Positions 22,451 through 34,105 of a DNA stretch of 64,000 bases are shown here, in pieces. Every line of letters starts with the position of its first letter. The first letter of the stretch is position 1. The position numbers were made by a program, and so were the translations under genes. This stretch comes from Trema orientale. Lineage: Eukaryota > Streptophyta > Magnoliopsida > Rosales > Cannabaceae. The stretch spans positions 1 through 64,000 of the forward strand of contig JXTC01000408.1 of NCBI GenBank assembly GCA_002914845.1, in the 5' to 3' direction. Under the pieces are notes generated by a model that saw nothing but the letters and a program-made list of their open reading frames with translations, made no database searches and had not been told where the DNA came from.

Positions 22451-22602
22451 GGAGGCGGCTATAGTAGGGGCGCCCCTACGTAAGGCCTATGTTTATACAC
22501 CGTTTGATGGGAATCTGTGAGAAATCTGTTTATACATAGATTCCCATCAAACGGTGTATAAATAGGGCCTTACGTAGGGACGCTCCTACTGTAGACGCGC
22601 CC
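22451..22602. mobile_element. 152-bp Mutator-type foldback MITE
   Basis: GTCTTTAAA at 22442-22450 and 22603-22611 is a perfect 9-bp target duplication. The paralogous LTR head in unit A has the empty site with a single copy at 21880-21888. The element is almost wholly two inverted arms of about 65 bp, sharing ACGTAAGGCC and TATACACCGTTTGATGGGAA, around a short loop. It is GC-rich against its surroundings. Confidence 0.92.
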
Positions 22603-23956
22603 GTCTTTAAATATCAAAAAATCCCTAGTTTATTAATATTATCATAAATTTAGTATATAAGTGTTATATACATGAGGATTAAATTTGTGGATAATAAACT
22701 AAAGACAGTCCGTAATAATTAATTAAAGTATGAGATCTTTAATTAAATACTATTAGTACGGTATATCAACATTGAGAATGTAATAGTCTTGTCCAGACTA
22801 TTGATATGTTGACATCATACTGGAGGTACTTTATATAACTTGATTATATAGGACTGAACCAGATATCATTTGAATCTCACATAAATTTTGTTATCAAATA
22901 ATCTCCTAGCTATTTGAGAGTTCAAATAATGTCACTAGATGATCATACGTAGATCAATCTTAATCCTGAGTAGTTACAGATTCCTGTTTATAATATTATG
23001 TTCTATAACATACTTGTTAAGATTTATTTTTCTAAATAGACTGAATCACTTGTATCTTGGGAGCATAATGAGATGAATAGTTGGGAATGTGACTGACAGA
23101 TATAAAATCTATTTCTTTCATGAGGAAGTTAGAAAGATAATTCCCTTGTGTATTAATTCAGGTCTTGAACAATTTGAGTACTTAATTTATAATAAATTTA
23201 TAAATTAATTGTTCATGGGAGAACCAATGGTACATAAGAATAAAGATGTAATTGAAGAGGTAAACGGAACATGACCTAACTCCGGTTATAAATTGTCTAT
23301 GGAGGATTGAACTATATATAATGATTAAATTGATGGACTGATCGCTGTTTTCTGAATAAATTTATTTTATAATTTTAAGAGTACAATTCAAAATTTTTAG
23401 TAGAGTAATATTGGAATTAATAAATTAAACAAATTAATTAAAGAGTTTAATTAATCGTCATAATTTATTTGAGCTTGACTTACAGGTTTATAGGTCCTCA
23501 ATTCTACCTCTTATAAACACTGTACTGGAAATTATACGATTTTTATTACTACATACTTTGTCAAGATAAATAGTTTATCTACTTGTAATTGATAATCATT
23601 ATTAATTAATTAATTTAAATCTATAGAGAGATAAGTTTCCAAGAAACTTACTAAAAGGGAAACACCTCTGGAGGAGTTTTATATGCCAACTCAACTCATT
23701 TAATAGACAATTGATATATAAATTACTAAGAAGCTACTTAAATCTTCTTTTAGTCATATACATATATATATTAATTTATTTTATTAATCAATTATTAAAT
23801 ACATATATGAAATTCCTATGAAATTGCGCATATGACTTATTTAGAAACTTAAAATCATGGCAAGATATATATATATATATATATTAATTGATGAATATTT
23901 TATTCATTTAATAGTTTAATATATATATATATAGGTTAATATATATATATATATAG

Positions 23957-24210
23957 GTTCCCAATCCAGTAGATATATTTTTTTCACTTATCTATATGTA
24001 TTTCTTTTTAGTCGTTGGATCATAATCTAACGGCTGCCATAATTTAGATAAATGGGAAAAAATAATGAAACTAAATACTCATTATTTAATATTTTTCTCT
24101 CTAGAAATCTGTCATAAAAAGACGTGCATGATGAATTTTAATTGAGCGAAAGAATACCTATGAATAGGTAAAAAAAAAATACCTACTAGATTGGTGCCCA
24201 TATACATATA
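23957..24210. mobile_element. Small MITE nested in the solo LTR
   Basis: The left end reads CCCAATCCAGTAGATA followed by a T run; the right end, reversed, reads CACCAATCTAGTAGGTA followed by a T run. The interior of about 190 bases is AT-rich. TA-rich flanks hide any target duplication. Confidence 0.55.
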
Positions 24211-24598
24211 TGTAAAGAGATAGAAAAAGAAGAAGAGTACGTATTATTTCCCACAAAGAGTCTCCATAAGCTAGAGAGAAAAAGAAAAGAGTTTTCATAT
24301 TCTCTCTAAAACCTACTCTTACAATTTCATGTGTTGAAAATATTGTAAGTGTCTAAAAATGTGAGTTTAAGAAATTATACGCAACACCTACACATTCATC
24401 CAATTGTGTTTGAGGTTTGAATTGGAAAAACGTGGTTTAGAAGACATAAAAATTAGGATCCGCTGATAGGCTACAAAAGGTATATGATTTATTCTCTTTG
24501 TATATTTTCTATAGTCTATGAATCAATGCTACGCACTCATGTAGTCAATTGCTTTGAGAAAAAAATTTTGAATATTCCCGAACCAACCTTCTGCTACA

Positions 24599-25795
24599 AA
24601 TTCGAGTTCAAAACTGAGACCCATCTCATGCATGTTACATAAGGACAAGTTTGAAAAATATGTCACCTCTCTCAACTGCAATTAATTTCTGCCATGGCTA
24701 GAAACCAAGAACATATGCCTCATTGGTGAAGTAGAGAATCAAAATAGAGAATCGTTTATAGCTAGTCGAAAGGTTAGATCGTCGGTTAACAAACTATACG
24801 GCATCAATCTACAACTATAGGTGACAGTGTCTTCATCAACCTTTCCTTTTATGAAGGTTAACAAACTTTAAATAGCGTATCAGGAATATTGAGCCTTAGA
24901 TAACAGGTGAGACTGTTGAGGAAGTAAGGCCAGTAGCCGACATGCATCAAAGGAAAGCAAAAATGGCCCGCCATTCTGATTGCTTTATTGCCTTGCCAAG
25001 TCACATCTCTCTCTCTCTCTCTCTCAAACAAGCTACTTCCTTTCATCCCATTTCACCCTTAGGCTTTGTTTAGAACTCAGATTTTGGGAAAAAAAAAATG
25101 AACGGAAAAGGATAAAAAAAAAATGAGGAAAAAAAGTAAAATTTTTCTCATGTTTGGAAGTCAAGGAAAATATGGAGGACAAAAATAACTTTCTTACTAA
25201 ATTTTTTTTCCTCTTGTTTGGCAATTGAAGGGAAAAAAAATATAAAATATATATATATATATATATTTTATATATATAAATGTTGACTTTTTAATTTTAT
25301 TTTGTGAAGGCGAAAACATAGATTGCTAACCTTCCAAAATTTTTATTTTGGTCAAATATTACTTTCTCTGTTTATATTGAAACTTATGTTCTTTATGAGG
25401 TCTTTTCTCTTAAAACTCCCAAATCATTTTTTTTTTTTAAATAGAAGTTTTGAAATTTGGAATTTTTTTTTTAATTATTTTTTGTACAAAAATTGTGTTT
25501 CTCATACTTCTAAGGTAAAAAAAAAATCGAAATAAGACATCATTGTTGTTCATTTGAAGCTTGCATTTGCAAGTTTTCGATCTTAAAATAGCTAAAGGGA
25601 GAAGATGAATGGTCCGCTTGTCCAAACCGACGAGCTCAAATAGAAGAGCCAATCCATCTTGACTAGATCCAGTCCTGTAGAGCTTGCTCGGGTATTATGT
25701 ATTTATACGAAGAACTCAGATGAATGGAGAAATAATAGGTAATATTTCTTCGCGTTATTAGGATAATCTGTTAGGTGTTAAATATATAACAATCA
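24599..25795. other. Intergenic DNA, no gene seen
   Basis: It contains a (TC)n tract at about 25005-25025 and an (AT)n tract near 25245-25265 with long A and T runs around it. The open frames are low-complexity. Nothing resembling a known domain was found. Confidence 0.45.
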
Positions 25796-25799
25796 CTAT

Positions 25800-26217
25800 T
25801 AATTTGGATTTAATTGCTACAGGATCAGTTTGGTATTATTGTGCTATGGTGCACTTATGCTATAGCCCTGTTGTAGCTATACTATGAGCAAGGAACAACT
25901 GTAAGAAAAAAGGTCTACGCATTTAGTAAATTTAGTTTACAAAACTGTTGTGCTGTTTCAAAGCATCATCTAGTATTTGATAAACTATAGATATTGTGTG
26001 CTATAAAATTTTATTTTAGATAATTTATATTATGATAGTAGAATCAGTTTTGAAAAGTAACAATTATCATGCTTCCCAAATTCTATTTAAAATAGCAGTT
26101 ACGCAATAATTTTAAAAATATACTGACCAAAAAGAGTAACTTATCAAAGGTCTCCCCTTTTTTTTCTCTAACTACTTTTAAAAACTAAAAACAGAATCTA
26201 AAAGTAATCCCAGACGG
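25800..26217. mobile_element. hAT-like MITE
   Basis: A block starting near CAGTTTGGTATTATTG and ending near ACTTTTAAAAACTAAAAACAG...CCAGACGGGCTC. The terminal style (GTTTGG against a reversed CCCGTCTGG) fits the plant hAT MITE group. Internal motifs (TAGTATTTGATAAACTATAGA) echo the neighbouring element. No target duplication identified. Confidence 0.4.
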
Positions 26218-26384
26218 GCTCACATTTGTGAATTTATGGACTTAATTACCAAAACTTTATATTAAATGACCAAATTGTAAAAAAGAAAAATTTTTAGGAA
26301 CTATCGCTACCAATTACTTATATTGTCTAGTCTTATAGATCTTTGAAATGTAAGGTTAATTTAAATAAGTACTAGTATAAGATT

Positions 26385-26830
26385 TTGAGACTGTTTGGGA
26401 TTGATTACAGCTACTGCTTTTAGCTTTTAAAAGTGATTAGCAAAAAAATTAGAGTATGGGGTGTTTGGCAAGTTCTTACTTTTGATCAACAGGTTCTAAA
26501 AATTGCTGCGTAACAGCCAATTCAAGCAGAATTTAATAAGCATGGTAAAAGTTGCCTGTCAAAGCTAATTATGTTTTCATAATACAAACGGTTTAAAATA
26601 TCACTTTATAGCACACATAATCTACAGTTTACCAAACACTTAGATATTACTTTTAAACAGCATAGGAGTTTTGTAAATTAAATTTATCAAACGCTTAGAC
26701 ATTTTTTTCTACAGCTGCTTCTTGCTTACAGCACAACTGCAGCACAACACATCAATACCGAAGACCCTTTCTTACCTTCAGTACAGTACATCAATACCAA
26801 AGACCCTTTCTTACCTTCAATTATTATTGT
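26385..26830. mobile_element. hAT-like MITE with a 40-bp internal tandem repeat
   Basis: It opens GACTGTTTGGGATTGATTACAG and holds GTTTACCAAACACTTAGA, matching motifs in the elements at 2350 and 5030. At 26738-26818 a unit of about 40 bases (ACATCAATACCRAAGACCCT) is repeated twice. Right edge approximate. Confidence 0.45.
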
Positions 26831-27368
26831 TATCATAAGTATAGATAAGAATTAAAACTTTTATCTTCTAGTCTATTCCTTTAAGTGCCTTATATGATGG
26901 AAACACATATTTAGAATTTTAAAGTAAAAATATAGGGTAGACTTAGGACCATCAGTATGTATAGAGCATTGTAGCCCTTTCATTCATTAAGAAAAGTGTA
27001 TTAAAACAATCACAATTTTTTACCTGTTGTATATAAAATATGTTTGACATGTGGACCGTAAAATAAACTCATGTGACAGTCTAGTTTTTTACTTTCTCTC
27101 ACTTGCTACATATGTAAAAGTAAATTAACTATATAATTATTATGGCTAAAAGAAATAACTACTCATATCGATAGATGGTAAAACTTCATTCACCATATAG
27201 AAATTCTCAATGAAGATTGAGTATTTTTCCGATAAACATTTCCTTCGCATGATCCTTTCCAAATGAGAAGTGTCTTACTTTGTGAATGACTTACATGTTC
27301 CTTAAAACAATCCCCAGGAATTAAGACTAACGAGTTTTATTAAGTTCCATGAAGTTATTTCTTGTTAG

Positions 27369-28135
27369 GTGACAAGTGCCACAGCCACATTTATGATGGT
27401 ATTTTCTTCATCCATTTCAATCGTCAAATACTATGTACCTCCTAAAACAATTTCCAGTTCCTTACAGCAAGTTTTTGTCCATTCAAATCTGTTTCGATGA
27501 TAAGTAAAGATGTTAGGCTAGCTTAGAAGAACTCAAACAAGTAGAAGTAGCTTTACTAAATCAGATTTTCTCAAATTTGTTGTCTTAAGTTTACATATGT
27601 AGCCCTCTACTTTGCTGCTGTGTCCACCATTTCTGCTATTTTAGGACTAACCGTGGTGGGACAGGTGAATTTAATGATGTTCGTCTGCTCAATATCTCTA
27701 GGTATATTTAATAACTCTATTCTATTCCCCATTTTTTTTTTTTTTTTGGAACCTTTAAACAGTTGGAGTCTATATGACATTACTCGATTGAAAAAAAAAA
27801 AAAAAGTAATTTAAGTGGATGATTAATATTTTAAATTTGATTAAATAGATATTCATTTTTAAAATTTTATAACTAAATGTTCAGATATATATATTTTTAG
27901 ACTTAGTAGATATGTTTATCTACTAATTTTAACTATTGTACTGAAATGTATCGAGTATATAATTTTTTATACTTGTTATATAAACATATATACTGGACAT
28001 TTTACTATAATACTTGACAAAAGGATATTTATTGAAAATTGAAATTGGGCCTAAAATTTTGGCCAAATTTCTATAAGCTCCTTGAAAAAATTCGGCGCAA
28101 CTAGTACATGGGCTATGAAAATATTTGCAAATATG
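27369..28135 (+). pseudogene. TauE/SafE pseudogene: remnants of exons 10, 11 and 12
   Basis: The intron end and exon 10 (27369-27466) match gene 2 closely ([19 protein letters not shown]), but a 4-nt insertion (GTAC) in the YY..L region shifts the frame. Exon 11 (27603-27701) keeps LYFAAVSTISAILGLTVVGQV but lacks 42 nt, an in-frame loss of 14 residues from the conserved ...IIIFILAS stretch. Exon 12 (about 28083-28135) survives as YMGYENICK after a TAG stop, and its acceptor has been replaced by an inserted repeat. There is no trace of exons 1-9 upstream. This is the third member of the tandem cluster, now dead. Confidence 0.88.
27815..28075. mobile_element. MITE in the last intron of the TauE pseudogene
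   Basis: It matches, in opposite orientation, the block at about 36950-37250. Shared landmarks are AAATTTGATTAAATAGA, TATAAACATATATACTGGACATTTT and GGCCAAATTTCTATAA. It is AT-rich and non-coding. It has replaced the exon 12 acceptor. Confidence 0.6.
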
Positions 28136-28199
28136 AGGATAATGGTTATGTTGACATCCACCTGAGATCATTGTTGATTATAGTTGCTGCATACATTGT

Positions 28200-28700
28200 T
28201 TCTTTCATGAGTACATACATATACTGATCTCCACCGTAAATGAAATGGGATGCCTCTTCGAGGGCAAGTCGTTCGGAAATAGGCAGATCTGATCAACCCC
28301 CGCTTTGATGCTTAACGAGTTCACAGTCACGCATTCAGAGCAGCAGTTTCTTGTGCTCGGTAATTGTCGGGGATGTGGAGAATGCCAACAGGCCCTAGGA
28401 AGCGGAATTCAAAGAAATTCCTACGTTGCTTTCAAATGAAGAATGGCGGTGGCTCAATGTTATGGTGGAGTGGAGTCTGATTCCTTTACAGCAGTTGCTT
28501 CTTTGAAGAGAAACCAGGAAGAGGTAGATTGGATGTCAAAAGGACTGTATTCTTGTGTGTTAGAAATTAGTCTCTGCCTCTATTTCAGTTCAGTCTCTTT
28601 TGTTCCTAGATCAGTTTATGTATCGGCACATGCTACTACCAAATGACTCTCTTCTAATACTCAAGAAAATTTTGGAGTAAATGAGGTCCCACTGTTGTGG
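28200..28700 (+). other. Unidentified coding-like island between the TauE pseudogene and tubulin
   Basis: Composition is balanced and non-repetitive, unlike the AT-rich flanks. An open frame at 28443-28646 starts MAVAQCYGGVESDSFTAVAS and continues with LKRNQEEVDWMSKGLY, then turns hydrophobic. Another frame just upstream reads FKEIPTLLSNEEWRWLNVMV, so a frameshifted gene fragment is possible. I do not recognise the family. It could also be the end of a transcript's 3' UTR. Confidence 0.3.
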
Positions 28701-28940
28701 CGACCATTGTCTCTGGCTAATTATCGGTAATGAAAGAAGAATTTCATTAGCAAATTCGTAAAGCAAAACCAAAACACGTAAAAACTATTATTTGATAGTT
28801 GATACTTGAAACTGCATAATTTGTGCACACACAAACAACATACACACAAAATTGCAGGAAACAGCACTACAAAAGAGCGAAAACCGGAATCCCAAATCGA
28901 TCACATAAGCAAAAACACGAAACAGAGTTGCACAAAGAAA

Positions 28941-30700
<1,760 letters not shown>

Positions 30701-31237
30701 GTTCTTCAACCATGGTTAGTGTTTTTGCTCTTCCTTTTTCGAAAATTTTAACCGTGGTTAGTTGATCTGAGTTAAATGAAGGAGTTTGGTGCCAGCTAAT
30801 GGAGTGGGGCCCTTCCTGATTGGATCTTCGGTTTGTGATTGGATGGGCCAAACTGGCCAGCCTAACGGACCCATTTTAAACGTAATTTTATTATTCCGCC
30901 TTTGTTTTGAAAATTTTTTTTAAATATATTTGGTTGAATTTTGGGGTTTTGATTTTAGACGTATTGCGACAGTGCCATCGAGTTGTTGGAGTCACGGACT
31001 AATGCAGGGAAGAAAATCTGTTGGAGGGAGTTAAGAGTCATTTCATGATTAATCATTTGAATCTTGCGGCGTTATATATTTTTGGGAAAATAAAAAAATC
31101 TCAAGGTGTGATATGATTATCGGCGGGTGCGGAATCAGGACGACAGTGGGTTTAGCGTTACTATCAGTGGGCCCAAAATTTAACACTATTACAACAACTT
31201 TTTGTTTTGAAGTAATAAGAATACAGATTCCAAAAAA
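30701..31237. other. Region upstream of tubulin
   Basis: Probable distal promoter. On the plus strand ATTGG near 30819 and 30839 gives CCAAT on the minus strand, the tubulin orientation. No gene is seen beyond that; the open frame 31049-31285 overlaps the next MITE and is chance. Confidence 0.4.
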
Positions 31238-31617
31238 GGATAACTGTAAAAAAATACCATAAGGATAACTGTAAAAAAATACCATGAAATTTGGGTGTTC
31301 TACAATTTAAATCCTGAAGTTTGGATTTTGTAAAATAATACTCTGAGATTAAAAATTTCTAAAAATTTATATCTTGGACAGATTTTTTGACCAATATTAG
31401 GAACGAAAAAATAATAATATCCTCCATTAAAACTAGATTAATCCATATTATTCGTCTTAATTTTGAGGATATTATTGTATTTTATCAGTTAAAAATCAAT
31501 ATATGGTATTAATTTTCAGAAATTCGTAATCTTAGGGTATTATTTTGCAGAATCCAAACTTCAGGGTTTAAATTGTAGAACATCCAAACATGAGGGTATT
31601 TTTTTTGCAGTTATCCC
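31238..31617. mobile_element. 380-bp Mutator-type MITE with long inverted repeats
   Basis: The two ends match in inverted orientation over more than 90 bases, including GTTCTACAATTTAAA and GAAGTTTGGATT. The outermost bases are GGATAACTGT (left) and GGGATAACTGC (right, reversed). Flanks TCCAAAAAA (31229-31237) and TTCAAAAAA (31618-31626) form a 9-bp target duplication with one mismatch. The left tip is duplicated (GGATAACTGTAAAAAAATAC at 31238 and 31262). Confidence 0.8.
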
Positions 31618-31626
31618 TTCAAAAAA

Positions 31627-32594
31627 TAGTTAAGGTTTGTAATTTGACTAATAGTTATTTTGAAAAGATTAAAATAGCAAATTGTGATTAATATTCATCT
31701 ATCATTTTGTTTAACCTACTTTTGTTAACACTAGAACCCGAGGTTTTTTTTTTTTTTTTTTTTAAGAATTAAGTCGCAATAAGTGATAGTATAAGATAAA
31801 TAACCTTAAGCATAAATTTGGTAAAATGAAATTTAGATTAATGTTTAACAATATCACAAACAATAAAAAAGGGGGGGACTAGGTGGATAACTAATTTTTT
31901 AAATTAATTTAAGCAGATGTCTATGTTTTAAAAATTATAACTAAATGTTTATTTTTTTTTAAGTTTTAATTATGGAATATGTTGTATTTCTATTTTTATC
32001 ATTAAATGTGTTGAATATTTAGTTATAAACTTTTAAGTTTGGTCATATACTTAAGTTTTGAGCTAAAAAATGGTTAAATATCATATTGTACACATACATG
32101 TGTATTTTTCAATTATAAAGCTGAATTACATATTTTGTCCAACGTACTTAAAAATACTCGTACTTTTCAATGAAAATGAATTATGTACATATGTATCTTT
32201 CAGCAATATAAAATACTCCTCACCAATTTTGTTTTCTGCATTTAAAATTTTATTTTCCATTCAAATTCAATTATTTTTTATCCCAGTAAATTTTTTGTTA
32301 TTATTTATCATATGTAATATTAATAATTTCTTGACCAATCACATTAAAATAGGTAGAAAATGTAATATTTTTATAAGAAATTATGATTTTTTATTAACGT
32401 ATTTTATAAATGTATTTTTCAAAATTAGAAGTATTATACACGTATAAATAAATTTATGATTTTTAGCTCACACGTATTTTCATTCCAAATTTTTAAAATT
32501 ACTTTCAACGAAAAGTGCGAATTATACATGTCCGTAATATTCGTCGTTAAATTCTCATCCCGTATTTTGTATTTTGCTAACTATGAAAATAACA
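31627..32594. other. AT-rich intergenic DNA
   Basis: Long T and A runs and simple AT sequence. A 125-residue frame (32070-32447) is rich in I, F, N and Y with no domain, so I do not count it as a gene. The part at about 31900-32060 resembles fragments of the 36950-37250 MITE family. Confidence 0.4.
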
Positions 32595-32608
32595 AGCATC
32601 GGTGACGA

Positions 32609-32781
32609 AGTCAACTGGGGCTAGCTCAGTTGGTCCAAAACTTTAGGGATGTGTGTGTGAATTTGGGGGGTCAAGAGTTCAAGCCTTGGTAGTGTGTGTA
32701 TGTGATATTTTCCTTTAAATTTGTAGTAAGTGGTGGTCATTAATTAAGCTCTACTTAAAAAAAAAAAAAAAAAAAAAAAAG
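32609..32781 (+). mobile_element. tRNA-derived SINE with 14-bp target duplication
   Basis: A polymerase III A box (TAGCTCAGTTGG, about 32622-32633) is followed by a B-box-like GAGTTCAAGCC (about 32675). The element ends in a 23-base poly(A) tail at 32758-32780. AGCATCGGTGACGA at 32595-32608 recurs at 32782-32795 as a perfect 14-bp target duplication. The head GGGGCTAGCTCAGTTGG is tRNA-like. It is short (173 bp with its tail) and appears complete. Confidence 0.92.
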
Positions 32782-32939
32782 AGCATCGGTGACGACAAAA
32801 TGAGGCAAGGTTATCACGCCATATCACTTCTAAGGCCTAGCCCAGCTGTAACTGAAGTAATATGCAACTCAACCAAAAACTGAACAAGATTTTTGGGCCC
32901 GACTTAGGTTTACTATAAAACCAGAGAAATTAAAAAAAA

Positions 32940-33470
32940 AAAAAAAAAAAAAGGACAAAACACCTTCACTCGACTAGAAGACGAAATGCACATGGCTAGT
33001 CCTACTCCTAGTGTAGCAACCAAACACAGCGTTACAAACATCACCAAGGCCAAGGGCAACACCTATCGCCTAAAGCGTTACTCCTATTCCAAAAATAGTG
33101 ATTTTTTCCCCTATGAATTTGATACGGAAGCTCTAAACTGTGCTATGACTAGTAATGTGATAGACCCCCCAATCAGATTCACGTATGCAAGGAGGTGTAA
33201 TAGGAGAGAGGCAGTTTCGACTAAGGCATCATAGCTAAGCAAGGCCGTTGAGGAGAGCAAGTTGCAACAGGGTTTTTCGTTAGGAGGGTAGGAGGGCTAT
33301 CCTGGCTTTTAGGCAGTTTGTTAGAATCAGGTAGTCAGTTAGACGAGGAATAAAAGAGAGTTGAGGAGGGGGTTAAGGGGGCAGGCTTGGAGTAGTGAGA
33401 ATTAGAGAGCTCTCCTCTAGGGGGGAGCCCAGGTCTCTCGAATACCTGGTTTATCTTTTATTCCCATGTA
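32940..33470 (+). other. Unidentified segment with an 82-codon frame and LTR-like tail
   Basis: The frame 32986-33234 reads MHMASPTPSVATKHSVTN and so on, with no recognised domain. It is followed by GC-richer sequence (TTGTTAGAATCAGG, then GAGAGCTCTCCTCTAGGGGGGAG) that looks like the end of a retroelement LTR or leader. No direct repeats or primer-binding site were found to prove it. Confidence 0.25.
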
Positions 33471-34065
33471 TTTTCTTTTTGTAGCAGCAATAGTACAGTG
33501 ATTTCTTTTTGTGGCATAGTTGCTATCACAGCTAAAAAAATTTGATCCATTAGGACCATTACTACCATTAACCCAAAAGAGCAATAAGGATCCATCACTA
33601 TAGGACCTAACTTCCTACTTCCTAGACAAGAGAGGCTAATCAAAATGTGCCATCTTCACATAAAACGACAGAAACAAACAGTTCCTAAACTTGTCTACAA
33701 CTCTGCCGTCTTCGCTATACGACATCCATGTCCTATACATGCACAACATATCTAATCAATCTATACAGGAAATGAGGTAAAAGAAAAAACTGCATAATAT
33801 TCTTTTGCCTCTTTAGTCTTTACACACCACTAAATATTTTCCAAAAAAAAAATCATATTGCATATGCAATTACTATGGTTTCAAATCAAGACTCTGAATA
33901 TCCCTGAAGAAAATCTGAAAACTTCATTTATAACAAGACAACAAAGGAATCAAACAGGTGACAAAATATCAAGGAAAGCCCATGATTTGTAAATATGAAT
34001 AAAAGGGATCCGAGAAAGATTTTGGTCCCTTTTTCCAATCAAAGCGCAAAGCATTAAAGAAAAAT

Positions 34066-34105
<40 letters not shown>

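Larger units (their letters stand above)
22348..24598 (+). mobile_element. Probable solo LTR of a copia-type retrotransposon
   Basis: It begins TGTTGGAATTTATGCC, a common start for large plant copia LTRs, and appears to end near CTTCTGCTACA. About 2.25 kb of non-coding sequence lies between, with no gag or pol. Two small elements are nested inside (22451-22602 and 23957-24210). The head of the same LTR also sits in unit A at 21786, so the LTR predates the tandem duplication. The 3' edge and target duplication are not certain; a truncated element is the alternative. Confidence 0.5.

Noticed and set aside
22450-22611. A microRNA precursor or terminator hairpin
   Set aside because: The perfect 9-bp flanking duplication and the empty site at 21880 show a transposon insertion.
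32070-32447. A 125-residue plus-strand open frame
   Set aside because: Composition is that of AT-rich non-coding DNA (I, F, N, Y), with no domain or splice context.
32609-32781. A tRNA gene
   Set aside because: The A and B boxes are present, but no cloverleaf closes and the sequence ends in poly(A) with a target duplication, so it is a SINE.
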